NCBI GenBank assembly: GCA_051006515.1
Contig: JBPCTD010000011.1
Span: 1 to 28,538, forward strand
DNA: 28,538 nt
Reading direction: 5' to 3'
DNA from: ZLKRG08 sp051006515
GTDB lineage: Bacteria; Actinomycetota; Actinomycetes; Nanopelagicales; Nanopelagicaceae
In this document: positions 17,145 through 24,788 of the stretch, piece after piece
Layout: every line of letters starts with the position of its first letter
Position numbering within the stretch: the first letter of the stretch is position 1
Notes under the pieces: generated by a model
Seen by the model: only the letters and a program-made list of their open reading frames with translations
Databases searched by the model: none
Told to the model about the DNA's origin: nothing
Program-made: the position numbers and the translations under genes

Positions 17145-17393
17145 ATGGTTAAGTATCTAAAGGGAGCTTGGCGCAAACTGCCACATCCGATTCGTTGGGT
17201 CGTAGTTGCATCAGTCGGCGCTACTTTAGTAATTCTTGGAATTATATTTTTAGTGTTACCAGGCCCAGGTATTCCATTGATTATTGCAGGACTTGCGATT
17301 TTAGCTACTGAATTTACTTGGGCAGAGATCTGGCTTAATCGCACAAAGCATCATGTGAACAGAGCCGTCAAGAAAGTTCGTCGTAAGCGTTAA
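17145..17393 (+). CDS. PGPGW-type small membrane protein
   Basis: This 82-residue protein has a short basic N terminus, a hydrophobic helix (about 18-38), the conserved LPGPGIPLIIAGLAILATEF stretch with a second helix, and a strongly basic C-terminal tail (KKVRRKR). This matches the actinobacterial PGPGW/TIGR02611 putative transmembrane family, whose function is unknown. No clear ribosome site is visible. It follows the cold-shock gene by 24 bases. Its stop TAA (17391-17393) overlaps the stop of the convergent downstream gene. Confidence 0.82.
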   Translation: MVKYLKGAWRKLPHPIRWVVVASVGATLVILGIIFLVLPGPGIPLIIAGLAILATEFTWAEIWLNRTKHHVNRAVKKVRRKR

Positions 17394-17569
17394 ACCTTCT
17401 CTTTGCGAGCTTTCAAAGTCGTAATTGCAATTCCGATAAATCCAAGTAAGAAACCAACTATGCATGTCCAAATAAATTTGGAATTTGCACCAACTGCTAA
17501 CCCAAAAATTGCAGCAACTACCCAGATCATCATTCCTGCTATTACCAATGCAATCATGGTGCGCTTCAT
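17390..17569 (-). CDS. DUF2530-like two-helix membrane protein
   Basis: This is a 59-residue protein starting MKRTMIALVIAGMMIW and ending KARKEKV. Two hydrophobic helices (about 5-26 and 33-51) flank a short polar turn, and the FIWTCIVGFLLGFIGIA block resembles DUF2530, a small actinobacterial membrane family of unknown function. The frame shows good codon use, and a TAAACT box six bases before the ATG suggests leaderless expression. Its TAA overlaps that of the PGPGW gene tail-to-tail. The family call is from pattern memory and is moderate. Confidence 0.72.
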   Translation of the reverse strand: MKRTMIALVIAGMMIWVVAAIFGLAVGANSKFIWTCIVGFLLGFIGIAITTLKARKEKV

Positions 17570-17575
17570 GTGGAA

Positions 17576-17600
17576 AGTTTATCGGTAAGGGGAGTATCCT
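17576..17600. promoter_or_regulatory. Divergent leaderless promoter pair
   Basis: Within the 39-base gap between two divergent ATGs there is TAAACT on the minus strand (17576-17581, six bases before the DUF2530-like ATG) and TATCCT on the plus strand (17595-17600, eight bases before the MFS ATG). Both spacings fit transcription starting on or beside the start codon. The upstream -35 regions would have to lie in the opposite unit. Confidence 0.45.
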
Positions 17601-17608
17601 GACCGCTG

Positions 17609-18874
17609 ATGTTCTCCCGACTAAATAATCTTGATGAAACCAGCAATTGGCGCGCTTTTCGCCATCGCAATTTTCGAATTCTTTATGCCGCCAGCTTGTT
17701 GACCAATATCGGTACTTGGGGGCAGAGAATTGCGCAGGATTGGTTAGTACTTGAACTGACTAATAACAACGGTACCTACCTAGGAATTGTGACTGCCTTG
17801 CAGTTTTTGCCAGTGATGCTACTTAGCATGCAAGGCGGAGTGTTGGCAGATAAAGTTGATAAGCGAAAAGCGCTATTAATTACCAATTTGGGCGGCGGTT
17901 TAACAGCTTTAATTTTAGGTGCGTTAGTAATTACCAAGCACGTAGCCATGGAACAGATCTATGTTCTGGCATTTTTATTGGGAATATTTGCTGCCATAGA
18001 TGCGCCAATTCGCCAGAGCTTTAATATAGAAATCGTTGGTCGTGATGATTTAACCAATGCCATGAGTTTAAATAGCGCTAATTTTCACTTTGGTCGCTTA
18101 GTTGGACCAGCAGTGTCAGGTTTCTTGATTGCCGCTTTTGGCACCGGTCCATCTTTCTTGATTAATGGTTTCTCTTTCTTGGTAGTGATGTTTGCGCTCT
18201 TTTCGGTGCGCGATAATGAATTACACGAACAGAAGAAAGAGAAAACCGATGGCACTTTGAAAGAGGCTTTCGCCTATATAAAGAAACGCCCAGACCTCCA
18301 ATTGATTCTAATTACCGTGTTCTTTGCCTCCAATTTCGGATTAAATAATCAAATTTTCAATGCGCTGATGGCGACCAAAGAATTTGGCAAAGGCGCTGCC
18401 GCCTACGGAATCTTGGGTACTGCTGTTGGCTTAGGTTCTTTAACTGGCGCGCTTCTTTCTGCGAGGTACGATCGCACGAAGCATGTAAATTTTGTACCAC
18501 TTGCTGCAGCAAATTTTGGCATCTGGGTTTTTGTGCTCTCTTTAGCGCCTTCTTATCACTTTTACGCATTGCTACTTCCACTAAATGGAATTAGCGCACT
18601 GACAATGATGATTGCTGCTAATTCTTATGTTCAAGCAAACTCAGATATCGCAATTCGTGGCCGAATCATGGGTATCTATATGTTTATTTTTATGGGTGGC
18701 ACTCCAATAGGTTCACCGTTGATTGGTTATAGCGCAGAACAATTTGGACCACGTTTTACAATTGCAGTATGTGGCGTAATTACGATTTTGGCTGCTTTAT
18801 TAGCTTTATTAAAGTATAGAAATCAGGCAAAAATACCTAGCGACGTAAGCGTGCGTGCGGTGCTTCAGTCTTAA
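17609..18874 (+). CDS. MFS transporter (MFS_3 / DHA3-like)
   Basis: This is a 421-residue major facilitator protein with about twelve hydrophobic helices. The N terminus (FRILYAASLLTNIGTWGQRIAQDWLVL, shown in part) and the loop-2 motif GGVLADKVDKRKAL fit the MFS_3/enterobactin-exporter-like group, usually efflux carriers; the substrate cannot be read from sequence. A charged cytoplasmic loop (EQKKEKTDG) separates the two six-helix halves. A GGGGAG lies 15 bases upstream of the ATG, too far for an ideal ribosome site, while TATCCT eight bases before suggests leaderless expression. The last 38 bases overlap the convergent second MFS gene. Confidence 0.88.
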   Translation: MFSRLNNLDETSNWRAFRHRNFRILYAASLLTNIGTWGQRIAQDWLVLELTNNNGTYLGIVTALQFLPVMLLSMQGGVLADKVDKRKALLITNLGGGLTALILGALVITKHVAMEQIYVLAFLLGIFAAIDAPIRQSFNIEIVGRDDLTNAMSLNSANFHFGRLVGPAVSGFLIAAFGTGPSFLINGFSFLVVMFALFSVRDNELHEQKKEKTDGTLKEAFAYIKKRPDLQLILITVFFASNFGLNNQIFNALMATKEFGKGAAAYGILGTAVGLGSLTGALLSARYDRTKHVNFVPLAAANFGIWVFVLSLAPSYHFYALLLPLNGISALTMMIAANSYVQANSDIAIRGRIMGIYMFIFMGGTPIGSPLIGYSAEQFGPRFTIAVCGVITILAALLALLKYRNQAKIPSDVSVRAVLQS

Positions 18875-19994
18875 CCACCACAATCGATATAAAAGCAATT
18901 GCAATTAGACCTGGCACCATTAAATATGCTTTAGAAATTCCAATCTGATCACCCAATGAAGCTAATGCAAATGGGGCAATAGCTATTGCTAAACCTGCAG
19001 CATATGCAGATTTTCCCATAGCTAAATCTGGGCGGTTATCGCTTAGTTTAATTAACCGAACTGACGACATCGAGAACTGCCCACTAATTCCTAGTCCAAT
19101 GAAAAGAAGTGCAATCAAAGATACTTCTAAATTATGTGAAAACCAGAAGACCATAAATGCAACTAATTGGGTAATTAAAATTGCCTTCAACCGATTATCT
19201 AAAGTGGTTTTACGTAACCAGATTGGAATAAACCACCTACCAATACCCATGCCCGTACCTAGAGCTGCAATACACAATGTAGAGATTGCAGGATCAGCAC
19301 CTGTTCTTTCAGTAATTAGAGTTGCTGCCCAAAAGGAGGTGGCAAATTCGGAAGAAATTGTGGCGAAAAAGCCAAACCAAGCAACCCAAAATTTAATACC
19401 TAACTTGCCCGATTGTTTTGGGGCGTCATAGTCATGCGAATCAACTATTTTTTCTCGACCATAAAAATATAAAATCACAGCAGCTGGAATGCAGAGCAAC
19501 AGCGCAAGACGCCATGAGATGTTGTAAGTTGCTAATGTTCCAACTGCGATAGTGCCCAGTACATAACCTACGGAATTAATGGCATTACTCTGCGAAACTG
19601 CTAAATCAGGTGTATTTGGGTAATGATGCGAAAGTTGAGTGACCATATTTAGAATTACAAAGTTAAAACCTACGCAACTAAATAGAACTGCAGGAAGGGT
19701 GAAATAGATTGAGCTACCTAGCGCAAAGAAAGGTACGCCAATTCCAAAGATGGCTAAACCAATCCAAGAGATATTTCTACGGCCATATTTATGAACCAAA
19801 TTAGGCTGAATTAATCCGGCAATGATGGCTGCTAAACCCATCATAGTTCCGTGTAATCCCGCTATGGTTAATGAAGTTCCTTGTTCTTCGCGTAGCAATT
19901 GTTGTGCTGGACCAAAACCGCCAAGATAGAAATTTAAGATTGTTGCTTGGCTAGCAATCGTCCAGAATGCAGCGTCGCGTTTAAGTTTGCTCAA
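18837..19994 (-). CDS. MFS transporter, substrate unknown
   Basis: This is a 385-residue, twelve-helix major facilitator family protein. The loop after helix 2 (IQPNLVHKYGRRNISWIG) is a variant of the MFS G-x-x-x-D-R-x-G-R motif with HKYGRR. It is not obviously related to the MFS_3 protein it faces. The start is TTG at 19994, immediately after the serC TAA, so translation is likely coupled to serC. No other start fits the first helix. Substrate and direction of transport cannot be inferred; position behind serC only suggests co-transcription. Confidence 0.82.
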   Translation of the reverse strand: MSKLKRDAAFWTIASQATILNFYLGGFGPAQQLLREEQGTSLTIAGLHGTMMGLAAIIAGLIQPNLVHKYGRRNISWIGLAIFGIGVPFFALGSSIYFTLPAVLFSCVGFNFVILNMVTQLSHHYPNTPDLAVSQSNAINSVGYVLGTIAVGTLATYNISWRLALLLCIPAAVILYFYGREKIVDSHDYDAPKQSGKLGIKFWVAWFGFFATISSEFATSFWAATLITERTGADPAISTLCIAALGTGMGIGRWFIPIWLRKTTLDNRLKAILITQLVAFMVFWFSHNLEVSLIALLFIGLGISGQFSMSSVRLIKLSDNRPDLAMGKSAYAAGLAIAIAPFALASLGDQIGISKAYLMVPGLIAIAFISIVVVKTEAPHARLRR

Positions 19995-21107
19995 TTAAAT
20001 GCGCTCAACTACAAATTCAATGGATTTGGTTAACGCTTCAATATCAGCAGGGTCAACTGATGGGAACATGCCAATTCTTAATTGGTTCTTTCCTAATTTT
20101 CGATAAGGTTCAGTATCAACAATCCCATTTGCTCTAAGCGTTGCCGCAACTTTTACCGCATCTATTGATTCATCAAAATTAATAGTGGCAACTACATTGG
20201 AACGCATAGTGGCTTCTGTTACAAATGGTGTGGTGTAGGAAGTTTGCTCCGCCCACTGATACATAGTTTTGGCTGATTGTTCGCTTCGACCACTTGAGAA
20301 TGCCAAGCCGCCATTTTGATTAAACCATTCAATCTGTTCTGCCAAAAGAATCAAAGTTGCCAAAGCTGGAGTGTTATATGTTTGATCTAGTTTTGAATTC
20401 TCAATTGCAATGGTTAAATCAAAGAAAGCCGGAATCCATCTGCCAGATGCTTTAATTTTGGCTGCTCGCTCAAGCGCTGCTGGGCTCATTAGCGCAATCC
20501 ATAGCCCACCATCAGAGGCGAAAGATTTCTGCGGTGCGAAATAGTAAGTATCAAATTCACTTGCATTTACCGGCAAACCACCTGCAGCAGAGGTGGCATC
20601 TACTAGAACCAATTCGCCATCGCTACTTTCTGGTCGCTTTATTGTCATCGCGACACCGGTTGATGTTTCATTATGGGTTAATGCATACACATCGATTCCC
20701 GTTGTAGCTGCAGGTAATGGATGGCTACCGGGTTCAGATTTGATAATCACCGGATCAGAGATAAATGGATTTTCTTTCGCAGCTTGGGCAAATTTAGATG
20801 AGAATTCGCCGAAAACTAAGTGTTGTGATTGGTTTTCGATTAAACCACTAGTTGCAATATCCCAGAAAGCGGTGGAACCACCATTTCCGAGAATTACTTC
20901 ATAGCCTTCTGGAAGGCTGAATAGTGAATTTAAACCAGTGCGTACTCGATGCACCACATCTTTTACCGGTTTTTGGCGATGAGAAGTTCCAAGAATTGTT
21001 TTTGAATTTAGAAGCGCATCGAGCGCTTCGGATCGAATCTTTGAAGGCCCACAACCAAAGCGACCATCTTTAGGCTTTAAGTTTTCTGGGATTTTGATAT
21101 CGCTCAT
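19995..21107 (-). CDS. serC: Phosphoserine aminotransferase
   Basis: This PLP enzyme makes 3-phosphoserine from 3-phosphohydroxypyruvate and glutamate in serine biosynthesis (370 residues, cytoplasmic). The PLP-binding lysine is K194 in FAPQKSFASDGG, and D170 in LVLVDATSAAGG fits the pyridine-nitrogen partner. The N-terminal KPKDGRFGCGPSKIR block is that of the mycobacterial/actinobacterial SerC type. The ATG at 21107 is nine bases after the pdxH stop, placing it in a pdxH-serC-MFS minus-strand operon. No clear Shine-Dalgarno is seen. Confidence 0.95.
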   Translation of the reverse strand: MSDIKIPENLKPKDGRFGCGPSKIRSEALDALLNSKTILGTSHRQKPVKDVVHRVRTGLNSLFSLPEGYEVILGNGGSTAFWDIATSGLIENQSQHLVFGEFSSKFAQAAKENPFISDPVIIKSEPGSHPLPAATTGIDVYALTHNETSTGVAMTIKRPESSDGELVLVDATSAAGGLPVNASEFDTYYFAPQKSFASDGGLWIALMSPAALERAAKIKASGRWIPAFFDLTIAIENSKLDQTYNTPALATLILLAEQIEWFNQNGGLAFSSGRSEQSAKTMYQWAEQTSYTTPFVTEATMRSNVVATINFDESIDAVKVAATLRANGIVDTEPYRKLGKNQLRIGMFPSVDPADIEALTKSIEFVVERI

Positions 21108-21116
21108 ATGTAAAGT

Positions 21117-21776
21117 TTATGGGTAATAACGATTGATAACCCAATTGACGCCAGGGTCTATTGAATTGTGAGGCTTCTCAAATCTAATTCGATCATGCAA
21201 TCTAGATCGTCGACCTTGCCAAAATTCAATTGAAAATGGTCGTACCAAATATCCACCCCAATGAGGTGGAGTTGGAACTTCAGTGCCTTCGGGCCATTTT
21301 TCAGACGCACCTTTAAAACGTGATTCAATCTCTTCGCGATTAGTAAGTGGTGCAGATTGTGTTGAAGCCCATGCGCCTATTTGTGATGACCAAGGCCTTG
21401 TTTTGAAATAGCTTTCCGACTCTTCGCGCGAAACTTTTTCAGTTACTCCTTGAATGATTACTTGGCGTTCCATCGGATACCAAGGAAAGAGAAGTGAAAC
21501 TTGAGGGTTAATTTCCATCGCATTTGCTTTTCTGGATGTGTAATTTGTAAAGAAGGTAAATCCTTCATCGCTAACATCTTTTAATAACACAGTACGGCTT
21601 GTTAACAAATCTTCGCCACTTAAAGTTGAAAGCACCATCGCATTGGCTTCGACAATCGAAGGTAACTCTGCCGCCTCTTTGAGCCAGGTTTTAAATCCCG
21701 ATATTGGATCATCAGGCAGGGCTAACTCTCGCTCGCTATAAAGGCGGCGCATCGATTGGATTTCTTCGCGGTTCAT
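21117..21776 (-). CDS. pdxH: Pyridoxine/pyridoxamine 5'-phosphate oxidase
   Basis: This FMN enzyme oxidises pyridoxine or pyridoxamine phosphate to pyridoxal phosphate (219 residues, normal length). The N-terminal MRRLYSERELALPDDPISGF, the FMN-binding SRTVLLKDVSDEGFTFFTNY region, and the C-terminal IEFWQGRRSRLHDRIRF followed by a terminal RYYP are family hallmarks. It heads the operon with serC, a PLP-dependent enzyme, so cofactor supply and use are linked. A TAAAGT box at 21789-21794 (minus strand) is 12 bases before the ATG and would give a very short leader. Confidence 0.95.
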   Translation of the reverse strand: MNREEIQSMRRLYSERELALPDDPISGFKTWLKEAAELPSIVEANAMVLSTLSGEDLLTSRTVLLKDVSDEGFTFFTNYTSRKANAMEINPQVSLLFPWYPMERQVIIQGVTEKVSREESESYFKTRPWSSQIGAWASTQSAPLTNREEIESRFKGASEKWPEGTEVPTPPHWGGYLVRPFSIEFWQGRRSRLHDRIRFEKPHNSIDPGVNWVINRYYP

Positions 21777-21834
21777 GTATCTAAGGTCACTTTATCGCGG
21801 TTGGCCTTTGGTTTTTACCTCTAAAAAATGGGGG

Positions 21835-21840
21835 CAGAAT
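21835..21840 (+). promoter_or_regulatory. Candidate -10 box for citrate synthase
   Basis: CAGAAT lies seven bases before the citrate synthase ATG, the same spacing as other apparent leaderless starts here, although the first base is C instead of T. It sits in the 71-base divergent gap with pdxH. No good Shine-Dalgarno precedes the ATG. Confidence 0.35.
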
Positions 21841-21847
21841 TAGCCGT

Positions 21848-22963
21848 ATGAGTGATGACTTTAAGCCTGGTCTCGAGGGTGTAATCGCCTTTGAATCCGA
21901 GATTGCAGAGCCAGATAAGGAAGGTAGCGCACTTCGCTACCGCGGAGTTGATATTGAAGATCTAGTTGGCCGAGTCTCTTTTGGAAACGTATGGGGACTT
22001 TTAGTTGATGATCAATTTAATCCAGGTTTACCGAGTGCAGAAAAATTCCCATTGCCAGTTCACTCTGGCGATGTGCGCGTTGATGTGCAATCAGCAATTG
22101 CGATGCTTGCGCCTGCCTGGGGATTTAAACCACTATTAGATATTTCTGATGAAGAGGCACGTGATAATTTAGCGAGAGCATCAGTAATGGTGCTTTCTTA
22201 TGTAGCGCAATCTGCTCGTGGATATGCGGCACCAGCGGTTCCAGAATCTGAAATAGATAAGGCTCATACCGTCACAGAACGAATGATGATTCGTTGGCGC
22301 GGTGAACCAGATCCAAAACATGTTCGTGCAGTAGACGCTTACTTTGTATCTGCAGCAGAGCATGGCATGAATGCTTCCACCTTTACTGCTCGCGTAATTG
22401 CATCTACTGGTGCTGATGTTGCGGCATCACTATCCGGTGCAATTGGTGCGATGTCTGGCCCATTACATGGCGGTGCACCTTCACGTGTGCTGCACATGAT
22501 CGAAGAAGTTGAAAAGCGTGGAGATGCACGTGCTTATGTAAAAGATCTTTTAGATAAAGGTGAACGTTTAATGGGATTTGGCCATCGCGTTTATCGTGCA
22601 CAAGATCCACGTTCACGGACACTTCGTCGTACATGCGAAGAACTTGGTGCACCAAGATACGAAGTAGCAAAAGCACTCGAAGAGGCAGCGTTAACTGAAT
22701 TACGTGAACGTCGCCCTGATCGAGTACTTGAAACAAATGTCGAATTTTGGGCTGCAGTACTTCTAGATTTCGCTGAAGTACCTGCACATATGTTTACTCC
22801 GATGTTTACTTCAGCCCGCACCGCTGGTTGGTCAGCGCATATCTTGGAGCAGAAGCGCACTGGTCGTTTGATTCGACCATCTGCTCGTTACATTGGCAAA
22901 GGGCCACGTAAGCCAGAGGATGTCACCGGCTGGGATGCTTCGGTAGATCAGCTTCATAAGTAG
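21848..22963 (+). CDS. Citrate synthase (short actinobacterial CitA type)
   Basis: This enzyme condenses acetyl-CoA with oxaloacetate to enter the TCA cycle (371 residues; shorter than the E. coli type). Catalytic-site histidines are H207 in GPLHGGAPS and H246 in GFGHRVYR. The third catalytic position, aspartate in the usual NVDF motif, is glutamate (E299, TNVEFWAAVLLDFAEVP); as far as I recall this is shared with mycobacterial CitA-like proteins. R324 in TSARTAGWSAHI fits substrate binding. It may be the main or a second citrate synthase; other copies are not in the window. It is divergent from pdxH, and its TAG stop doubles as part of the next gene's -10-like box. Confidence 0.93.
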   Translation: MSDDFKPGLEGVIAFESEIAEPDKEGSALRYRGVDIEDLVGRVSFGNVWGLLVDDQFNPGLPSAEKFPLPVHSGDVRVDVQSAIAMLAPAWGFKPLLDISDEEARDNLARASVMVLSYVAQSARGYAAPAVPESEIDKAHTVTERMMIRWRGEPDPKHVRAVDAYFVSAAEHGMNASTFTARVIASTGADVAASLSGAIGAMSGPLHGGAPSRVLHMIEEVEKRGDARAYVKDLLDKGERLMGFGHRVYRAQDPRSRTLRRTCEELGAPRYEVAKALEEAALTELRERRPDRVLETNVEFWAAVLLDFAEVPAHMFTPMFTSARTAGWSAHILEQKRTGRLIRPSARYIGKGPRKPEDVTGWDASVDQLHK

Positions 22964-22966
22964 TAT
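22961..22966 (+). promoter_or_regulatory. Candidate -10 box for the first GH13 gene, overlapping a stop codon
   Basis: TAGTAT lies seven bases before the GH13 ATG at 22974, and its first three bases are the citrate synthase stop codon. A leaderless transcript would begin at the ATG. No -35 consensus is visible upstream. Confidence 0.45.
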
Positions 22967-22973
22967 TCGCTGC

Positions 22974-24788
22974 ATGCTACCGAATGAGCCACATCATGAC
23001 GGTAGCGATCTTTATATAAGTAACTCCGCGCCTAAACTTGGCGAAAAAGTTACTTTTAAAGTTCGCATTCCTAATTCCTATAAATTTAAGGATGCGGTAA
23101 TTCGTTATTACCACGATGGTGAACCGAGAACTGCACATTTAAAGAAATTAAAGTCAACCAAGAAATCAAAAGTTGAATCATGGTGGGGCGTGACTATCCC
23201 AATCATTAATTACGAAACTAGATATCGATTTCTTTTTGCAGGCCATGGCAAATATGACTGGCTATCTGCAACTGGTTTAAGCAATCACGATGTGCATTCC
23301 AATTCGGATTTCTTGCTGGTAGCACGCCCGGAATATCCGATTTGGTTGCGGTCTTCAGTTTTCTACCAAATATTTCCAGACCGTTTTGCGAAAACTTATG
23401 AGAAACAGTTGCCGGATTGGGCTGTTGCGCGTGGCTGGAACGAACTTCCAAGAGATAAAAGTAAATACACAGGTATTGAAATTTGCGGAGGCGATCTTTA
23501 TGGAGTTGCCGCACACCTTGACCATGTAAATGAATTAGGCGCAAACGGAATTTATTTCACACCATTTTTTCCGGCACGTTCTAATCACCGTTACGATGCC
23601 AGTAGTTTTGATGAAGTAGATCCACTTCTTGGCGGTGATAAAGCTTGGTTTGAATTGGTGAAAGCTGCTAACCGTCGCAAAATTCGTTTAGTTGGTGATA
23701 TCACTTCAAATCATTGCGGTGCGGGGCACTATTGGCTTTCGAAAGCTAAGAAAAATAAGAAAAGCAAAGAAGCTGGATTTTTCTATTGGAATAAGCGATA
23801 TAAATGGGGCTACGAAGGGTGGTGGGGCTTAGAGTCTCTGCCAAAGCTAAATTACGCTTCAAAAGAGTTACGCAAAGTTATGTATGAAGGCGCTAATTCA
23901 ATTATTCGCAAGTGGTTATCACCCAAGTATGGAATGTCTGGTTGGCGGGTAGATGTCGGAAACATGACTGGCAAATATGGCGAAATAGATCTGCATGATG
24001 AAGTTATGTACGGAATTAGAAAAGCCGTTGAAGAAGCAAAACCTGACGCTTGGTTAGTGGCAGAGAATGCAGATTTTGTGGCTAATGATTTAGCAGGTGC
24101 CGGCTGGCATGGCACCATGAACTACCAAGGTTTCTCAAGGCCGCTTTCATCCTGGATGAATGAGAGTGCCAAGTTAAGTGGGGGTTTCCAAGGTTTACCA
24201 ATTGATTCACCAAAGATTTCAGGTAAACAATTTGTAGATACCATTAAGAATTTCAACGGTTCAATTCCGTGGCGCGCATTGGTTGCCTCAATGATTCTTT
24301 TGGATTCGCATGACACTCCAAGATTTAGAACTATTGTTAATGGAGATAAAGTAAAACATAAAGCGGCAATGGCGATGATGTTGAGCTACCCAGGAGTTCC
24401 ATCAATATTTATGGGTGACGAACTGGGCTTTGAAGGCAATAGTGGAGAAGATGCAAGACGTACTATCAATTGGGATGATCGCTCTGGTTGGGATCATGAA
24501 TTCCTGGCTGAAGTAAAGAAGTTAACAAAGTTACGTCGAAATGAAGATGCATTGGTAAGTGGCGGACTTCGCTGGATAGCAGCAGAACCTGGCTATATTG
24601 CTTATTTACGTGAATCGAAGAAGAGTTCAATCTTAGTTTTGATTGTTGCCAAACCTGGAGTAGTTGATATTGACTTAAGCAAGTATGGCTATCGCATAAG
24701 CAAAACGTTGTATGGCCAGAAAGTCAGCGGAAATCGCATTAAATTTAAAGCTACCGGAGCTACTCAAGGTATTTGGAAATTGTTATGA
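22974..24788 (+). CDS. Cytoplasmic GH13 alpha-glucan hydrolase (cyclomaltodextrinase/neopullulanase-like)
   Basis: This 604-residue alpha-amylase-superfamily enzyme probably breaks down maltodextrins or cyclodextrins. Residues 10-118 form a beta-rich N-terminal domain like CBM34. The GH13 barrel then starts at SSVFYQIFPDRF. All four conserved regions are present: D242-H247 (DITSNH), R325/D327 (GWRVDVGN, nucleophile D327), E364 (VAEN, acid/base) and H446/D447 (DSHD). There is no signal peptide, so it acts inside the cell. A lysine-rich insertion (KAKKNKKSK, about 257-265) is unusual. Exact specificity is not decided by sequence. The TGA overlaps the ATG of the secreted GH13 gene. Confidence 0.88.
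   Translation: MLPNEPHHDGSDLYISNSAPKLGEKVTFKVRIPNSYKFKDAVIRYYHDGEPRTAHLKKLKSTKKSKVESWWGVTIPIINYETRYRFLFAGHGKYDWLSATGLSNHDVHSNSDFLLVARPEYPIWLRSSVFYQIFPDRFAKTYEKQLPDWAVARGWNELPRDKSKYTGIEICGGDLYGVAAHLDHVNELGANGIYFTPFFPARSNHRYDASSFDEVDPLLGGDKAWFELVKAANRRKIRLVGDITSNHCGAGHYWLSKAKKNKKSKEAGFFYWNKRYKWGYEGWWGLESLPKLNYASKELRKVMYEGANSIIRKWLSPKYGMSGWRVDVGNMTGKYGEIDLHDEVMYGIRKAVEEAKPDAWLVAENADFVANDLAGAGWHGTMNYQGFSRPLSSWMNESAKLSGGFQGLPIDSPKISGKQFVDTIKNFNGSIPWRALVASMILLDSHDTPRFRTIVNGDKVKHKAAMAMMLSYPGVPSIFMGDELGFEGNSGEDARRTINWDDRSGWDHEFLAEVKKLTKLRRNEDALVSGGLRWIAAEPGYIAYLRESKKSSILVLIVAKPGVVDIDLSKYGYRISKTLYGQKVSGNRIKFKATGATQGIWKLL

Noticed and set aside
24773..24784. TTG start giving a four-residue longer secreted amylase.
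   Set aside because: The ATG at 24785 overlaps the preceding stop and starts the signal peptide directly.
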